DNA of 64,000 nucleotides from Tubiluchus corallicola (GCA_030141605.1 JAQGDQ010000159.1:124001-188000); one strand, 5' to 3'. Positions 1-42,100 are shown, counted from the first letter of the stretch. Numbers and translations: made by a program. The notes: generated by a model not told the origin, from the sequence alone.

Positions 1-448
1 TAGACGTCTAGGGCATACTGCAGTAAATTGAAAGTCACTAACTTGTTAAACTCTCCCTAAATTGAATTATTCAGTATAGTATATGTGCTTTGGACTGTTG
101 GCTTGCATAGGACACGTTGACATACTATAAAATAAGATTGTGCATATTGGATATAGTGATGGCTGGTAGACAATGTTTAGTAAAGGACTGTGCTATTAGT
201 TAAATTGTCAATTATTCAAGTTTGTACTCATTGACTCTAAACTGTATAGGTATAATTACAGCTTGGTATTTAGACTGCTTTAGTTTATGGTATAATGTAG
301 GATTTTAATAACAGAAGCCTATTTATTTAAGTGAAAAAGTTAATGTTAGTTTAGCCCAGATGGCTTCAGAACTTAGCTTAGTCTACCTCACATTCAAATT
401 TTAACAATTTACATCTGTCTAGTTAAACTATTTTCTGGAATGATTTAG
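1..448. other. Intronic sequence upstream of the first visible CFAP44 exon
   Basis: I see no coding exon here. The stretch ends in a splice acceptor (AG at 447-448) that opens the first visible exon of the plus-strand gene. It is therefore most simply an intron of a gene whose 5' part lies before the window. Confidence 0.5.
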
Positions 449-3400
449 AATGGACATTGAAGAACAACTTGCAGAAGAGAAGAAGAACTTAGAAGCTATA
501 AAGAAAGAACAAGAAACATTACTAAAGAAACAAAGGAACATAGAAACAACTTTGAACCAAGCTGAAGTTGAACTAGAAGCTTTTCAGGTATCGCCATTGT
601 CCAAATTGTTTTCATAAACTTTTAACTTCCATGCAAAATGCTATAACGTTTGGCCATGTGTTTGGGTATTCATTTTGAAATTATGAATGGTAAAGCTTTC
701 TATTAAATCACAAAAAATATTTATACGTTATTAACTTTTCTTTAAATTTTCTACTGTTTTGTAACATATCTGCACAGATGAATCTTTGTCATGTTTACAT
801 TTTTTGGCATAACTTGAAAGTAAACTTAAAAAAGGGAAATTTTAATAAAACACATACGAAAACCGGCACTCTTTGGATGTGCATAATAATGACTACTTTT
901 AACTGTGGTTAAATTCTTTTGAATATACACAAACTAAAGCACATGTTATGTATGCTAATACTAACAGTGAATGCTACTTGCATTTGGGGGGGGGGGGGCT
1001 GACATTTGTATGTGTTCATATACTTGTTGGTTTAGTTTGAGAAGCAGCAGAGACTGAATGAACTTGACGTTGTGGTTACCCTAAAATTAGAACAGATTCA
1101 ACATGTTGTCCATGGTGCTCTGCCTGATGATTTGACTCCATGTATCGTGATTGGTAGTCCTATGCTGAAGCGCTTGCAACAACGCATTATAGAACTGCAG
1201 TATGAAAAAGCTGAGGAACGAATTAAATACAGGTTTGCAAATAATTTTTCAAGGAAATTGGTGACTGTAAATAGTTATTGGATTATTGGCCATTATAGGA
1301 ATTCAACCAGTCATTGATTGCAAAGTATGTTGTTGCATGTTATTGTAACTTGTATTTTGTTGCTCTTAAGCCTCTCTTAAGACACTCTTAAGCCTTATTT
1401 GTATTCCTTATGCAAGTATTTTGGCATTCAGCTTGAAAAATTATTGTATTTGGGAAAGCAAATATACCCTAATAAACACTCTTGCTAACACAGTCAAACA
1501 CTGGTGTATATTTTACATACTAGTTGTTACGCATGACAAAAAGTTGTAAATGTTAAACAAAGACATGTATATTGTGAATCAGTGGTGATCTGTTTTGCTA
1601 CTAGGGAGTTGAGAAAACGTCACATCAAATTAATGAAGGATCGCCGTCAAATGGCTGGACAGATCAGTGAACTGGACGAGAAGTGTAATGAGATAATGAT
1701 GTTGAAGTTTGGTCGCATTGTCGACTTCAATCAGCTGGAATCAGTTGGTATAAATGTGTACGTGTTGGAGTTGAAGGAGAAATTAAGAGCAAAAGAAATT
1801 ACAAATGCTGCACAGTTGAAGAAATACGAGGTAAATTAGTTGTTTTTATATTTTTTGCATCTTACTGCATATGAAATTACACTTCCTAAAGCAAATGTTG
1901 TTATTTTTATTACTTATGTGCTTTATTGCTCAAAGTTGATCCACACAGCCTATCGTCTATTGTTTAGCACTATGCTTGCTTAAACACTCTATGCCCTATG
2001 TGCAAAAACATTGTTTTAATCTTGTCAGTAAAAAATGTTAGTAAAATGTAAAACGGTATTTCTCAAATTGAACAGAAAAATAAAGAATGCATATAAAAGT
2101 GTTGTTAGAATCTTATAATCATTTATTATTGTGCAATTTTTTTGTAATTTTTTCTTACTTATGTTTGTTTTAGTTTTTGTCAGTTATTGATGCAGAATTA
2201 GATTTTGTTGATTTTCTCTGTTGTCGCTGTTTACTGATGTTTGTGGATAGCGATGGATTTATGATTAATGTTAAATAAAATCAGTTTAATATTTTCTGCA
2301 GTCAGCATGGGCGAGTGTGTACTTGAAATATGTTAATCAGACTAATGAGAAACTATATATCACTATTATAAAATTTTAAATAACTAAGACAACTTAAAAT
2401 TAAAACTTAGTTATTATGTTACAATTATGTATTAGTAATCTAATTCATCTCTGTGCATGTTTGCTGTTAATTTTAAAGTTGGGAGGGAACATATCTTATT
2501 CCTTGTTATTCATTTCTTGTAGACTGAAGTGTCTGGTTGGAAAGAGAAGCTGTTAATGAAAACCAGAGAAAACACAAAGCTTTTAGACTGCTACATGACT
2601 CTATTAAATGAAGAAAGAGCAAATGAAGAGAAACTGGACGATGATCAAGTCGACATAGTGAGTGTGATTTATGGCATTTCAGTGGTGTTACATGTATTTG
2701 AAATAATGTGTCATAGCATAATATTATTGTTCCATGTTAGAAGTAATTTGGCAGGTGCAAATGGTATTTTTTTTATTGCATTTGAGAGGTTGTTTGGTCT
2801 GTGTGACCTTGCAAGTTTACACTTGCAAATAGTAATGCTTTCAATAACTGCATACCAGGGCAGTACAATTTTGTTGCTTCGCAGCAACAAATTCAAACAT
2901 TTGGTCCTGTAAAAGTTGAACACTCTCTTCCATTTAGTACTCTTTTTCACATTCTTTCTAAATAATTTTACACATTATTATAACAGTCAGTCATGATACA
3001 AGAATGCCTAATTTTAGAAACAAACTTGACAAATAACATTGGTCATTCATGAAACCATGTACAGGTAATAATAATAATAATAGCCAATGACAAATTTAAA
3101 TGGCAGTATATCTACTGTTTTGTAATCTTTCTAAATACTCCTTTAATAGCAAGCAAAAAGTGATGGAAACGGGGCACCATTCAGACTGCCAGGTGTCCCG
3201 ACATAACACGATGGTCATTCAGAGTTGTCATTCATGAGTGTTATTCATCCTCTAGAGTCTAGACTATCATACTTTCCCAATAGGAAACAGTCGGCAAACA
3301 AAGCAGTGGTGACATGCAAAAAATTTGAGACTCTTATTGGTTAAATGTCATGAAGAAAAAGCCATCGAGAAAGCGTGTCTCTCAGTCAGCATCATGTGAA

Positions 3401-4558
3401 ACTATCCTTTAGACATGTTTAGACTATACCTTTTGTGTATCACTCATTCATGACAAATCGTCGCGGATGCCCAGTAAACTAGACGGGGTTCTGTGCCTTC
3501 CTTTTTTTCCTGTATTTAAAGAATAAACCCTAAATATGCCAACACTGTGTTGTTAATGCGGTATAAGTGCTTTTAGGTGAAGTTCTACACTGATGTTATT
3601 GTAAAGTACTGAAACATTGTTCCTCAAATACAGTATATTCCTACCATTGACTGAAACTTAATTAAATAAATAAAAACATTGTATCATCATCATTATTATT
3701 ATTATTAGTGTACCACGTTATGCAAATTAAGTATCCAGAAAAGGCACTAGCTATAGCCCCTTGTCTTAACGATGTATAGATCATATAGATGCAATGATTT
3801 GTGGCTCATATAGATGTAATTTAATAATGCAGATCCCTCTCAATTGCACAAGAGTAGTGAACATGTGAACAAAAGTTTTTTATCTCAAGGTGTTGAAAAT
3901 ACTACTTGTGCAATGTGTATTTTCCTCTTCCAAAATCCAAGTGAAAGATTCAAGAATAGTTGTATTTCTCATGTATTGTTTGACATGCAAAACACAAAAA
4001 CTGTAACTGTTTTCAGTTTTTCCTAAACCCTTGATTTAAATTTGTCTTAGAGTTTGGAGTTGTAATCTTAAAATCTTTAAATGTGTGTCGAAAAATTGTT
4101 AGTCTGGAGATCTTGTATGTTAATGTAACTCAATTTCTGTAGATAATTTAATTGTTGCTTGAATCATTTTTTATGATTTAAATTATTAAATAAACTAATA
4201 TATTCTAAAGAATGTGGTGCTGTCACCTTTTAAATCTCAGATTTTGGGAAACTCCACAGCATTTCCTATATCGTTTAGTGTACTTTAAGCTACAATATTC
4301 TGATACATGCGTACCTGATGGCAAAGTTGCATGGGAATTTTTTTGTCTTTACAGAGAATTAATCCAGAAGAAGTTTCTGACGAGATTGAACAAGACAAAG
4401 AGCACTTGATGAAGTTGCTAACATTCCAGAATGCTCAGTTAGAGGCGCTTCAACGGGAAAGTCAAGTTCTGACCAGTAAAACTGCTTCATTGTATGCATA
4501 TACTGCTGGTGTTAATGGTGATATGCCTACTTGTGCCGAGTGTGATAGAGTGGCTTAA
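449..4558 (+). CDS. CFAP44: CFAP44-like ciliary coiled-coil protein, C-terminal part (5' end outside window)
   Basis: Five coding exons join in frame: 449-587, 1036-1232, 1605-1830, 2523-2657 and 4355-4558 (stop TAA). They give about 299 residues. All introns are GT-AG. The protein is charged coiled coil rich in Glu, Lys, Leu and Gln, beginning with runs such as EEQLAEEKKNLEAIKK. In the middle lies a less repetitive block containing LPDDLTPCIVIG and then MMLKFGRIVDFNQLE. That order (EAFQ, QQRLNEL, a short Pro/Asp loop, KFGxIVD, coiled coil) is what I recall of the C terminus of CFAP44 (WDR52). CFAP44 is a tether protein of the inner dynein arm region of motile cilia, and its WD40 part would lie upstream of the window. 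The paralogue CFAP43 is the main alternative. The ATG at 450 lies directly behind a splice acceptor and is probably an internal Met, not the start. Confidence 0.65.
2658..4354 (+). other. Last CFAP44 intron (1.7 kb)
   Basis: A GT-AG intron between the last two coding exons. It holds short (ATA)n and (ATT)n runs near 3067-3082 and 3682-3709. Two short open frames (2529-2912 and 3844-4026) are read-through of exon 4 and chance frames. I see no further gene. Confidence 0.5.
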
Positions 4559-5219
4559 TGTATGCTTGAAATATGATTATATTAGTGTGAAAGTTTTTTG
4601 TACTTTTCCTGTTTATATTTTGTATAGTGTTTTATCTGAAAATAACCTCTCTTTCTTATTGTTACCAAAAACATCAAAATATGCCATAGCAGGTAGTTGA
4701 AACAGTAGGCCTAGTGTATCTCTTTTAATGACAGTGACATATTACCGAGTCGATTTCCGTCACCACTTCTAAAATGCATGAGAGGCATCATTATGCTGGT
4801 GTTGCTTTCTGCTATTGGTCCTTCTGCAACTAAAAATAGATATTTGTGTATTCATCTGTCTTTCCAAGTGTTTTGCATTACGCATTGAAGTGAAGCCAGT
4901 CGAGCTTGACAGATCATTACTGCTAGTACGAAAAAGGTAACTGCGGCACGTTTGACTTTGACTTTGAACATCGCTTGAATATGTTTAGTTTGCTTTATGT
5001 TGCTTGTGTTTTCTGATAACTGTATATAATAATAATATAAATTGCGTTTTAAGCATTTAGTTTCTGGTTACATGTACTATTATTGTTAATTTTATTGCAC
5101 AAAAAGGATTCGTATGTTTCACTGCGCCAGCCAAAATATGTGATATTTTCGAGTATATTAAATACATTTTTAATGTGCACCTTAAGTACCCCATAGTGAA
5201 CTTTTATTAGTTGTTGTGA

Positions 5220-5225
5220 AATAAA
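5220..5225 (+). terminator. Candidate poly(A) signal of CFAP44
   Basis: An AATAAA hexamer about 660 nt after the CFAP44 stop codon, in T-rich surroundings. It is plausible by position only. Confidence 0.3.
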
Positions 5226-7426
5226 TATTGTTATGAATTGTTATGATTGTTTCAGTATTGTGTTTGAAACTGATCTGTTTATCTCAGCTAACTAGAAATC
5301 GAAACCACACCTACAGTGAAACACAAGGAACGAGAAGTGTTTCTGTTTAAGTGGTAATCTGAATAACCTATCTTTTCTGCCAAAATCTGTCTATATATCT
5401 ATACCTCAACAAGTTTCAGTGTGAGGTAAATCCTATTACATAATGCTATGCTAACAGTGCCATATTTATTTTCTTTAAGCGTGCAGCCTAGTCTGCATGC
5501 CATTTTGTTTAAGTGCATTCAATACGGTAAAGAGACTTGCTCATTTATCCAGAGGCCTGCTAGTGTTGCAAACTTGGCACACATTTTGTGCTATATCTAA
5601 CGGTGTACAATTTGTTATCAACAAAGCTTAATTTTGAATTTGTATACAAATGTTTATATCAATTCATGCAGTGTCATGTAGATTGTTTTCTTCAAAAGAC
5701 TAAGTTTTCTCAAAACAGTTTTCAGACTGACCTTCAAGATTGGCCAGAATTCATGGATTTATCAACTATTATAACACTATGATCAAAACCGGTATAATTG
5801 GCCAAAAAACATTTTTATTTTGCAACTTTCCTCATTGTTAGCAAGTTTTAAAAACAAACAGAAACAACAAAACTTACACTTCTTACACTTAGATCTTTAT
5901 TTTTTATACTTTACATTGGTGTAGACATAACAACAGTAGCTGAAGCAATTCTAGGCAAATGGTCTGAACAATGTGTTTAAAAAATGGGAAAAAAATTTCA
6001 AGTACGCCATTAAGATGCTGGTCCATGGAATGTCCTAATTTCTCAGAACTCATAAATATTTGAACTATTTAGGTATTGCAGCGCACATAGTGTCTGCATT
6101 TATAAATGAAAATTCACAAAACATTCAAATAAATGTAATAAATACCACTTCATCACAGCCTTGATCCTAACATGATTTTTTTAAATAATTCAGTAAAGCG
6201 CAAGCTACATTTTTTCTTCACAACATTTAATTGCTTTTTAAAATAATCTAGAGCACATTAACACCCAACAGATTTTAGATTAACTAATTGCATTTTGATT
6301 AATGCAGTTAAAATAACAACAAATAGTAAATTCCGAATTTGTTTACAAGAAATTCACCTCTGCTGGTTCAGTGTCACATCTCATAACAAATTATGTTCTG
6401 GTCTTGCCACAACAATCCAGCACTTAGCAGATGCCGTGATTGATTGCTGAATTCCAGATTGCAGTATGTGCGTGCCAGTATAATAAAAAGTACAGTAATA
6501 GCATTAACTCGCAAACTTTCACCAATATTTATCAGCTTTAAGGTTTCTAAAGTAAAATAAATAAAAAAAAATGCATTGAAACAGTTACCTTGATTTGCTT
6601 TGAATAATAACTGAAATTATTTCATTTCGATAACTCATTAATTTCTAAGTATTTAAGATTTGCAAATTTTAAATTTAGAGGTCTAGATCATCTTGACCAA
6701 TTGCATAAAGGGTTACATAAAAGGTAATTAAAGTTACGGTACTGTAACTGAGTGATAACAGAGCAGAATGCTTCGGAATTTGTGTCAAATCAAATACCAG
6801 TTGAAATACCACAAACATTAACTAATCTACAATTCACATAAGAACAAATAATTTTGAAACGTAAATTGCTGAAATAAATAAATAAACCTACATGAGAATC
6901 GACCCATTGGACACAATTTTGACAAAAATTTTGCAAGAAAACCATATCTACAAGTCTAACAAGTTAACTTTTTATGAAAATATAGCAGAGACTTCTTCAC
7001 GCACCGGTTTAATTATTAAATAACATAAACAAAGATAAGATAAAAACTATGGAATTTCAAGTAAGTAACAAAATAATCATAAAGCAAGTATAACAACACT
7101 CAAGTTTTTAAATTCAAACTTGGGCAAAATTACAGATGTGTAAGTAAAAAATGTATGACAGAAGTTCGTACAAAATGGGCTAATTAAGATCTTTCAGTTT
7201 ATAAGCTGTTTGAACATAGAAAAGATACGGCACATGAAATCTGTTAAATTAGTGTGTTAGGACATCACAAAATATATGACATCATAAAGATAGGTTTAAA
7301 GATTACAACATAGTCATACTTGGACATTTTAGTTGAAATTTAGCTGTATTTAAACCTGCTTAGAATTTAAACTGCACCTAGACAGTAGACAGGTCTCCCA
7401 AGCACATTTTGTTTACTCTCAAAATT

Positions 7427-7432
7427 TTTATT
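7427..7432 (-). terminator. Candidate poly(A) signal of ANKFY1
   Basis: AATAAA on the minus strand about 340 nt after the ANKFY1 stop. Other AATAAA-like hexamers lie further on, so the true site is open. Confidence 0.3.
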
Positions 7433-7774
7433 GTTATTATGAGGCTAAGTTCATGCCAGTACTGTAAAAGCTAACAATATCTACTATCAAATTCCAAAGC
7501 CAGAAAACTAAAATCATTGAAACGAAATGAAGGTAATCTTTTTAATCTGTCTAAATTGCTGAGTGGCAGAAATCATTTGGTACAGATGCATTTGAACAAG
7601 TTTGCAAGGCGCTGGTCATATGACTTAATGATATATCTTAAAATAAAAAGGTTTTCCATGCATCCCATAATTCCTTCTAATTTAATTCAACACTTAGCAA
7701 ATATCTAGCAACTCCTATTGAAACAAGCCTATAAAATAATTTTGAAACAAAATAAATGTGGGGACACCTAGCAT

Positions 7775-35839
<28,065 letters not shown>

Positions 35840-36010
35840 TCATTAGTAAACAAAGTTAGTCCCCGATTATTGACGGCACAGCAGTTTCTATTAGTACAAC
35901 GTTTTTACATATTGTCAATCTTTGCGAGAAGTTCGTGATAAGCAAAGATATTTAACGTTTATTGATGCTGAACTAGAACATTACGGAAACAAGTAAGAAG
36001 ATGTCTGCAT
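35840..36010 (-). promoter_or_regulatory. Likely ANKFY1 5' UTR and promoter region
   Basis: The sequence lies directly upstream of the ANKFY1 ATG. It has a few CG dinucleotides (for example near 35864-35875) but no TATA box or clear element that I can name. It is placed by position only. Confidence 0.35.
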
Positions 36011-36616
36011 TAGAGGTTTTTCGTGTTTTATTATATTTTAAAGATTTTAATAAATGTTGTTTCTTTAAATAATACCAAAATTAATTATTTTTGCTATTTT
36101 ATCATTTTAAATTTCTTTAAATATAGTTGTACTATGCAGTCAACGATACACAATTTAAAGAGCATTATGGTTCTTGACATACATAGCATTATAGAATACA
36201 AATTCTAGTATTGTGTAAATATTAAGGTTTTTGAGCACAATAGACTTTCAGTTGAAACCAAAGCCAAGTTAGTTGAACCTGTATTTTTGTACAATGCTGA
36301 GCTGTGGACAACAAATTTAAAGCTAAACAGCAGAAGGAAATTGATATTCTTCAAAGGCTTCTCTATAGATAATGGTTAAGAGTTAAATGACCCTAGAGAA
36401 TATGCAATGATGATCTGTATGATGTGATGAGAAATAACACATGAAACAAACAAATCCAAGTAAAAAAACAGTATTGTATTGGGCACACACTAAGACTACC
36501 AAAGAATCTTGTCATTTTATACCACTGTGTAAATCTCTTGAAAGGACAAAAAAGGAATCAGTTACTAACGTATATGGTATTAAGCATAACATAACATAAC
36601 ATAGTACTAACATAAT

Positions 36617-36654
36617 GCCACATACTGCAGTATAGATACACTGCAATATGTGGC
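36617..36654. repeat. Short hairpin
   Basis: GCCACATACTGCAGT and ACTGCAATATGTGGC form a stem of 15 bp with one mismatch and an 8-nt loop. A (TAACA)n-like run at about 36578-36603 precedes it. Function is unknown. Confidence 0.6.
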
Positions 36655-36843
36655 AAGATTTAGCAAATACAAATAGAAATTTAGGTTAACTTAGAGGCAT
36701 GATGCGTCGTGGTTGGTGGTGTTGGATATAAAGGTGCTTGGTATCAAAAGGTAGAGCATGTCGTGTCTTAGAATGTAAAGGCACTGAAACGACGCAGTTG
36801 ATGACAGATTACTGGAAATTAAAGCTAACTGGTCACTAATAAT

Positions 36844-37164
36844 TAGGGGTGAGCATTCTCTACCAAAAAGCGAGTTCGAATCAAACCGAACTTCAATATT
36901 TCTAATGTGAATCGAATTCCAATTGAAATTGAAAGATTTTCGAACCAGCAGTAAAATTACTTAAATTAGTCGTACAAAGATCACGCACATTACTCGATTT
37001 TGTCCTGCAGCAAAATTATTAATAATTTGTTTAAAATTGTGCACAGAAATCACAGCTAAATTATATTGCATAAATGTGTTGTAATGATAAAGAACGTATG
37101 CGATAGAAGTGCTGAATTATTCGAATCTATAGTTTTATGTTGGAACATTCAATGCTCACCCCTA
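36844..37164. mobile_element. hAT-type MITE (321 bp)
   Basis: Perfect 14-bp inverted ends TAGGGGTGAGCATT / AATGCTCACCCCTA. The flanks CTAATAAT and CTAGTAAT form an 8-bp target duplication with one change, as expected for hAT elements. It is AT-rich with TCGAA words and no coding sequence. It lies between ANKFY1 and KIFC1. Confidence 0.8.
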
Positions 37165-37189
37165 CTAGTAATCGTTACTAAATTTTGAC

Positions 37190-37424
37190 TTCAGAATTAA
37201 ATTGTTTCCGCGTTTGCAATGAGTGCGTCGTCGAGGATTTGCCATAAACTTATTCGATGCGTGGCCTTTGTTAAATGAAATGCAATGTTTTCCGCCACAT
37301 CAAAAACAACCAATCAGCGTTGCGGCGGTTTAATCAAAAAATTATTTTCTTGATACTTTTTTGTGTATTATATTTAATTTTCTTCAACATTTGTTCTTTT
37401 TCGACTTGGCCTAATCATAGAGAG
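37190..37424 (+). promoter_or_regulatory. Likely KIFC1 promoter and first non-coding exon
   Basis: A local rise in CG dinucleotides contains a CCAATCAG box at 37310-37317 (NF-Y type), followed by GGCGGTTTAA at 37324-37333. The latter is reminiscent of the CDE/CHR pair of mitotic genes. A good splice donor (GAG|GTAAAG) follows at 37424. Because the coding start at 39163 sits just after an acceptor (AG at 39150-39151), a non-coding first exon ending near 37424 is a reasonable inference. Confidence 0.4.
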
Positions 37425-39066
37425 GTAAAGTTTAATAAAATGGTTGGCACGTCTGTGGATGTGTTTCCTGAACATTAATTAACAAAGATTTCTTTTATTT
37501 TAACATTAAAGGTTAATATTAATACAAATTAACGTAGAAGTACTAGAACGTTATGTACGGTTATACCCTAATATTAAATCTAGCTTTGTAATAGTAATAG
37601 TGAATTTATTGTTCTTCATAAAGTTAATTCAGTAGTTAAGATGTTAGTGGGTATCATACAAATAAATATGAGTAGTGGTGACGAAAGACCATACGTTGAC
37701 CCAGTCAGTCACTTCTAATTAGATGTTGTGCTAGTGGCAATTAATCAAAGTAATAATTACATTAATTCAATAAAAACACAAACATGCCTTTGATTTGACA
37801 GATACATATATTAAGTTTTTGTTAATGTTATGATTTCTCTACTTGTGATGCAAGTCTAAAATTTTGGTATCCTTTGTAACTTGGTATAATTACAAGTCAG
37901 CTTGAACCAGCTAGACTAAAGCCTTTTTTAAACAACATGACTTGCAAAATAATAATTTACCCTAAAAGCCGGTCATAGGTTTTTCTGTTCTCATTGCTCA
38001 CCTTGTACAAACTACAAATGGGCCTGATCTGTGTTACTGACATATCTTTAGTTCAAGTTGATAGATTAATAATTAGTTACAATAATTGAATAAAGCTAAT
38101 TTGATAATGACAATTGCTTCAAAATAGGTTACATATATGTAGGCAAACCCAATTTTCCATCTGCGTTGCAACTATTTCTTGCAAGGATTTTTAGTTGGGG
38201 CCGGACCGAATCCTTTGCAGAGCAATGTTGTTATATAATTATATACAGGGTTGATTTAAATTATTTTTTCATTTTTACATAGCCATAACAAGACTGACAA
38301 AGTTTATTCAGTGTCTAGATTTTGAAAAGAATTTGCATTAGCGTTATCATATTTTTGTGTTTTATGTACTGTACTAACTTTGCGTTATACAATTTATACT
38401 TTGCTAGAGCGAGAGACTGACGGTAACACACTCCAACTACCGCTGGTCTTGAATTTCGTTTTTCAGCTTGGACTTCCGGACTGTTAGGCACTGCATAAAG
38501 CTTATAACTATTGATCTGTCATCATTTGCAGTTAAAGTTAATCTGCCTTGAATACAATTATATAAACTGTAAAGGTATTACAGACAAGCTGTACAATGAT
38601 GTGATACTGAGGTAGCTGTATGCTGACATTAGACTATTTTTATCACTAAAAACAAAAAAAACTGGCAAATTAGACAATACATTGTAGGAAAATTTATAAA
38701 GCTATCTAAACTTCACAATTTTATAAACATTACTTTTCTTTGAATTGTAATTGTGTTATGCAAATTGATGTGTTTTATTTTTAAAAATTGACATTATTAG
38801 TTAACTATTATTTATACTGTTTTATCATCCAAGTAGTGAGGGTAGTTTGCTATTTGCTGCCTGGAAATTCGGCAAGGTAGTTCATATGCTAATTATTGAA
38901 GTAACTATTTGTGTTCATTGCATATTAAACTACATGTATAATAAGATCTATATTCACATGTAACCTGCAATTTGTTTATTAGTATATTAACATGCCAAGT
39001 ACTAAAAGATTGTTTTTACACTGTACTTTATACATTAATAAATTATTTATTTATTGCATGAAAATT

Positions 39067-39069
39067 TAC

Positions 39070-39101
<32 letters not shown>

Positions 39102-39102
39102 A
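39067..39102. repeat. (TA)n(TG)n microsatellite
   Basis: A short dinucleotide run about 50 nt before the splice acceptor of the first KIFC1 coding exon. Confidence 0.85.
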
Positions 39103-39162
39103 TTTTAAGTCTTAGTATATATTATATATTAAATCCTAGTAATTTTTTCAGGGGTTAGCAGT

Positions 39163-42100
39163 ATGTCTCGCCTGCCAACGCCTAGCCGATTAAGACAGCC
39201 ATCCGCTGGATTGAAAACAAATTTGCCATGTTTATCAGTGGGGAATAAACGTCCTTTGTCTGTAATAAATGAAGTACGATGTTAACATTAATTTATGTTG
39301 CATCAATGTCATTTGTATTTCTAGAAATTTGTTGTACTGTCAGTGCTTTGCAGCTTATTACGGTTTCGTCGCGATATTTTAAGTATTTATCGTTATACTT
39401 CCAATGAGTTCTAATTGAGAGTAAGAATTTGTAATAAGTAAGTTATAATTTGCCTGATTATATAAATTCTGAAGTTTTAGCTTCTAACAGTACTTACAGA
39501 AATTTTATGGTCCTAGGATTCTGTGTAAGCTCTGTACATAGAGCTCTATATTTTTTGTTTGTAGATTTGACATTTGGGTCTATGTAAATGTGACATATAA
39601 TCGAAAATTTATGTAAACGTTTCAGTGATGTTAGTCTTAATTAATATTAGTGCCTGGTGATAAGTAAAAGAAGAAAATAAAATTTGTGTTTTATAATGAT
39701 ACATTTATTATGTGAGTTAGAAATTTGTTTTTCAAACTTTATCTTTAACCTTAGACTTATGAATCATAATAATCATAATCTTTTTTCTTTATCTTGCAAC
39801 ACACGCACAGTTATAATACAATTAATTTGGAAAAAAAAGTGAAGAAAGGGCAGTGAAAGACCTATGATTTATTGTTTGTTTTAGAATAATGTAATTCAAG
39901 CACCTACAGCAAAGCAAAGCAAGCCTGAGCCAAAGAAAACGTTTTCCAATGTGAAAACGTCTTCAAGACGAAAATCTGTTGGTGGAAGTAAGCTGAAACA
40001 AGCTCCAATGGGTAGGGCTGCATCTGGTCGTAGAGCAAATGGTAGATTTACACTCTTTTACTGGATTTTAGCTTAAGATTATACAATTACGTATGTATAG
40101 TTGCAAATTGCATGATTTGATTTTCGCTAAATTAAATAAGTTATTACCTCTTAAATTCTCTAAGTTGGTTTAAATGAACTTGGCATCTTTGTTTTTTATA
40201 CGTACACAAAATTCGAAAAGTGTAATGAAAGGTTACATTTGAGCTAGCTGAAGTCCTCAGAATCTCACAATATTTTGTAGAGCTGTGATTTTACAGACAA
40301 CGTAATCTATTCACGTTGTAACAACTTGCCTTATTACAACTTGTCTCTATTTTCCATAGTTAATGCCACGAAGCTCAGTGTTAGCACTGATTCTAAAAGC
40401 TCTGCTGCAAAGCGAACAAATGACTTGTCGAGTAGGTTTGGAGGTATGTATGACTTTCCCAGTGTGCTCCCAATTTATGAAATTTAAATTTTTTTCCATA
40501 CAGTTAACATTGTTTATTATTTTTTACTGCTTGTGCTAAATATATGATGATATATAACTTGTCATAAGCACCCAAATACTTTTATGCTTAGAAGTTGTAA
40601 AGATTTAATGACATATATAAAATTTATAAAACTAAGTATTTGACAAACGGACGAACAGGTTTAAGCTTTCGATGAGCAGTCCACTATTAAATTTAACAAA
40701 AGCAGCTAGATGTACACCTTTCGTCAGAATATGAAGCAAAATCTGTTTTAACTGTACTACATTTTGATAATAAAACTACAGTAGGTTTATTGCTTTTATA
40801 AAAGAGTGTTCTATTTTGTACTTCTTAGCTGCTGGCAGTGCAGTGTCCAAGTCTAAGCGTCCAGCATGGGATACGAAAGGTCGTTTGATGGACGTAGAAG
40901 CCTTGTTGGCCGAAAACTTGACAACAAACAATTGCTTACAGGTTTGGAAATAAATTTCCATAGATTTCCTGATTATTTTTGATAGTGATGTATTAAATTG
41001 ATGATGTTGGCATATAGTTGGCAACTCTAGTTGAAGATAGTCATCCAGATAAATGTAATTTCATCAAAGTCCCATGTTTTATTGCCTGCTAAATAAGCTA
41101 ACATGTTATCTTGTCAGATATGTACATTAAAGTAAAAGCCCAACCTCACCATTGTTTTTTCACAAAATTTAAGGAACATGTTCTAAAATGATATTTCGCT
41201 CAGTTTTGCGGAAACACACTATGGAAACAAAACTGAGGAAGTAAGTACACGATTTTACCTTTGTGCTAATTATTTTCCGAAGCTTACCACGCACTTTTCT
41301 GGTCACGCGGTCGTTGAATGCTGATCTCACTAGTAAATTTGGCAATCTGTTTAGTAATCTATTGAGGGTGGACTGGCCCATTTGAACTTTTTCAGTGTAG
41401 GTCCTGTTACTGAAAAAAATATAATCTCCTGAAAATTTGTCACATTTTTTGTAAAAAGACAGGTTTCAATGATGTATTGGTCTACACTGAAGCACAGTTA
41501 AATTCGGCTATACTATGCAGCATGCAGACTCATTGAAATACACCATGTAGTCGTTAGCGCGGTACTACCAAAATAGGTTATAGTAAATGAGTCATAGTCA
41601 AAGGGGTGACTTTTCTTAAAATAGATAACTTGTGCTTTTTAAAAGAGTTATTTTAAACAGAAAATTTTCTCTTTTAGTTCGCTTATTCACTAATAAACAA
41701 TTTTAGGTAGTTAAAGAAACCAGAGTTTTGTTAACGTTGTTCTCATATATTTGTGCTGCCCCTCCTGCTAACACCCCTATTCAAAAATAGTTTACTAGTC
41801 TTTCTGCTGGGTGTTTAAATACAAAATTGCAAGGGAAAAAAGAAGCTGGTGTGTGTGGAGAGAGTAAATTTAAAGTTCATATGAAATGTAGTCTGTTTAA
41901 AATATAAACTTGGAAGTGTATAGTAGGAAGATTAGTTTCTCTTACATTTCGTGTGCTTAGTTCTAGGTTAATTGGTTTTTAGTTATTTAATGTTGTAGTG
42001 GTTTTTGGAATTATTTTTCGCAGGAACGTTTGCTTGCATTAGAAAATCAGAATAACATGTTGGAAGGTACAGTAAAACAAAAGGAAATTGTTTCCACGGA

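Larger units (their letters stand above)
4559..7774. other. 3' UTRs and spacer between convergent CFAP44 and ANKFY1
   Basis: This is AT-rich sequence between two stop codons that face each other. It should hold both 3' UTRs. I found no coding similarity, RNA gene or clear repeat. The open frames at 5588-5782 and 7517-7708 are short, low in complexity and unlike known proteins. Confidence 0.5.

Noticed and set aside
449-4558. CFAP43 instead of CFAP44
   Set aside because: CFAP43 is a paralogue with similar coiled coils. The AFQ...QQRLNEL...KFGxIVD order fits my memory of CFAP44 better, but this is not certain and is reflected in the confidence.
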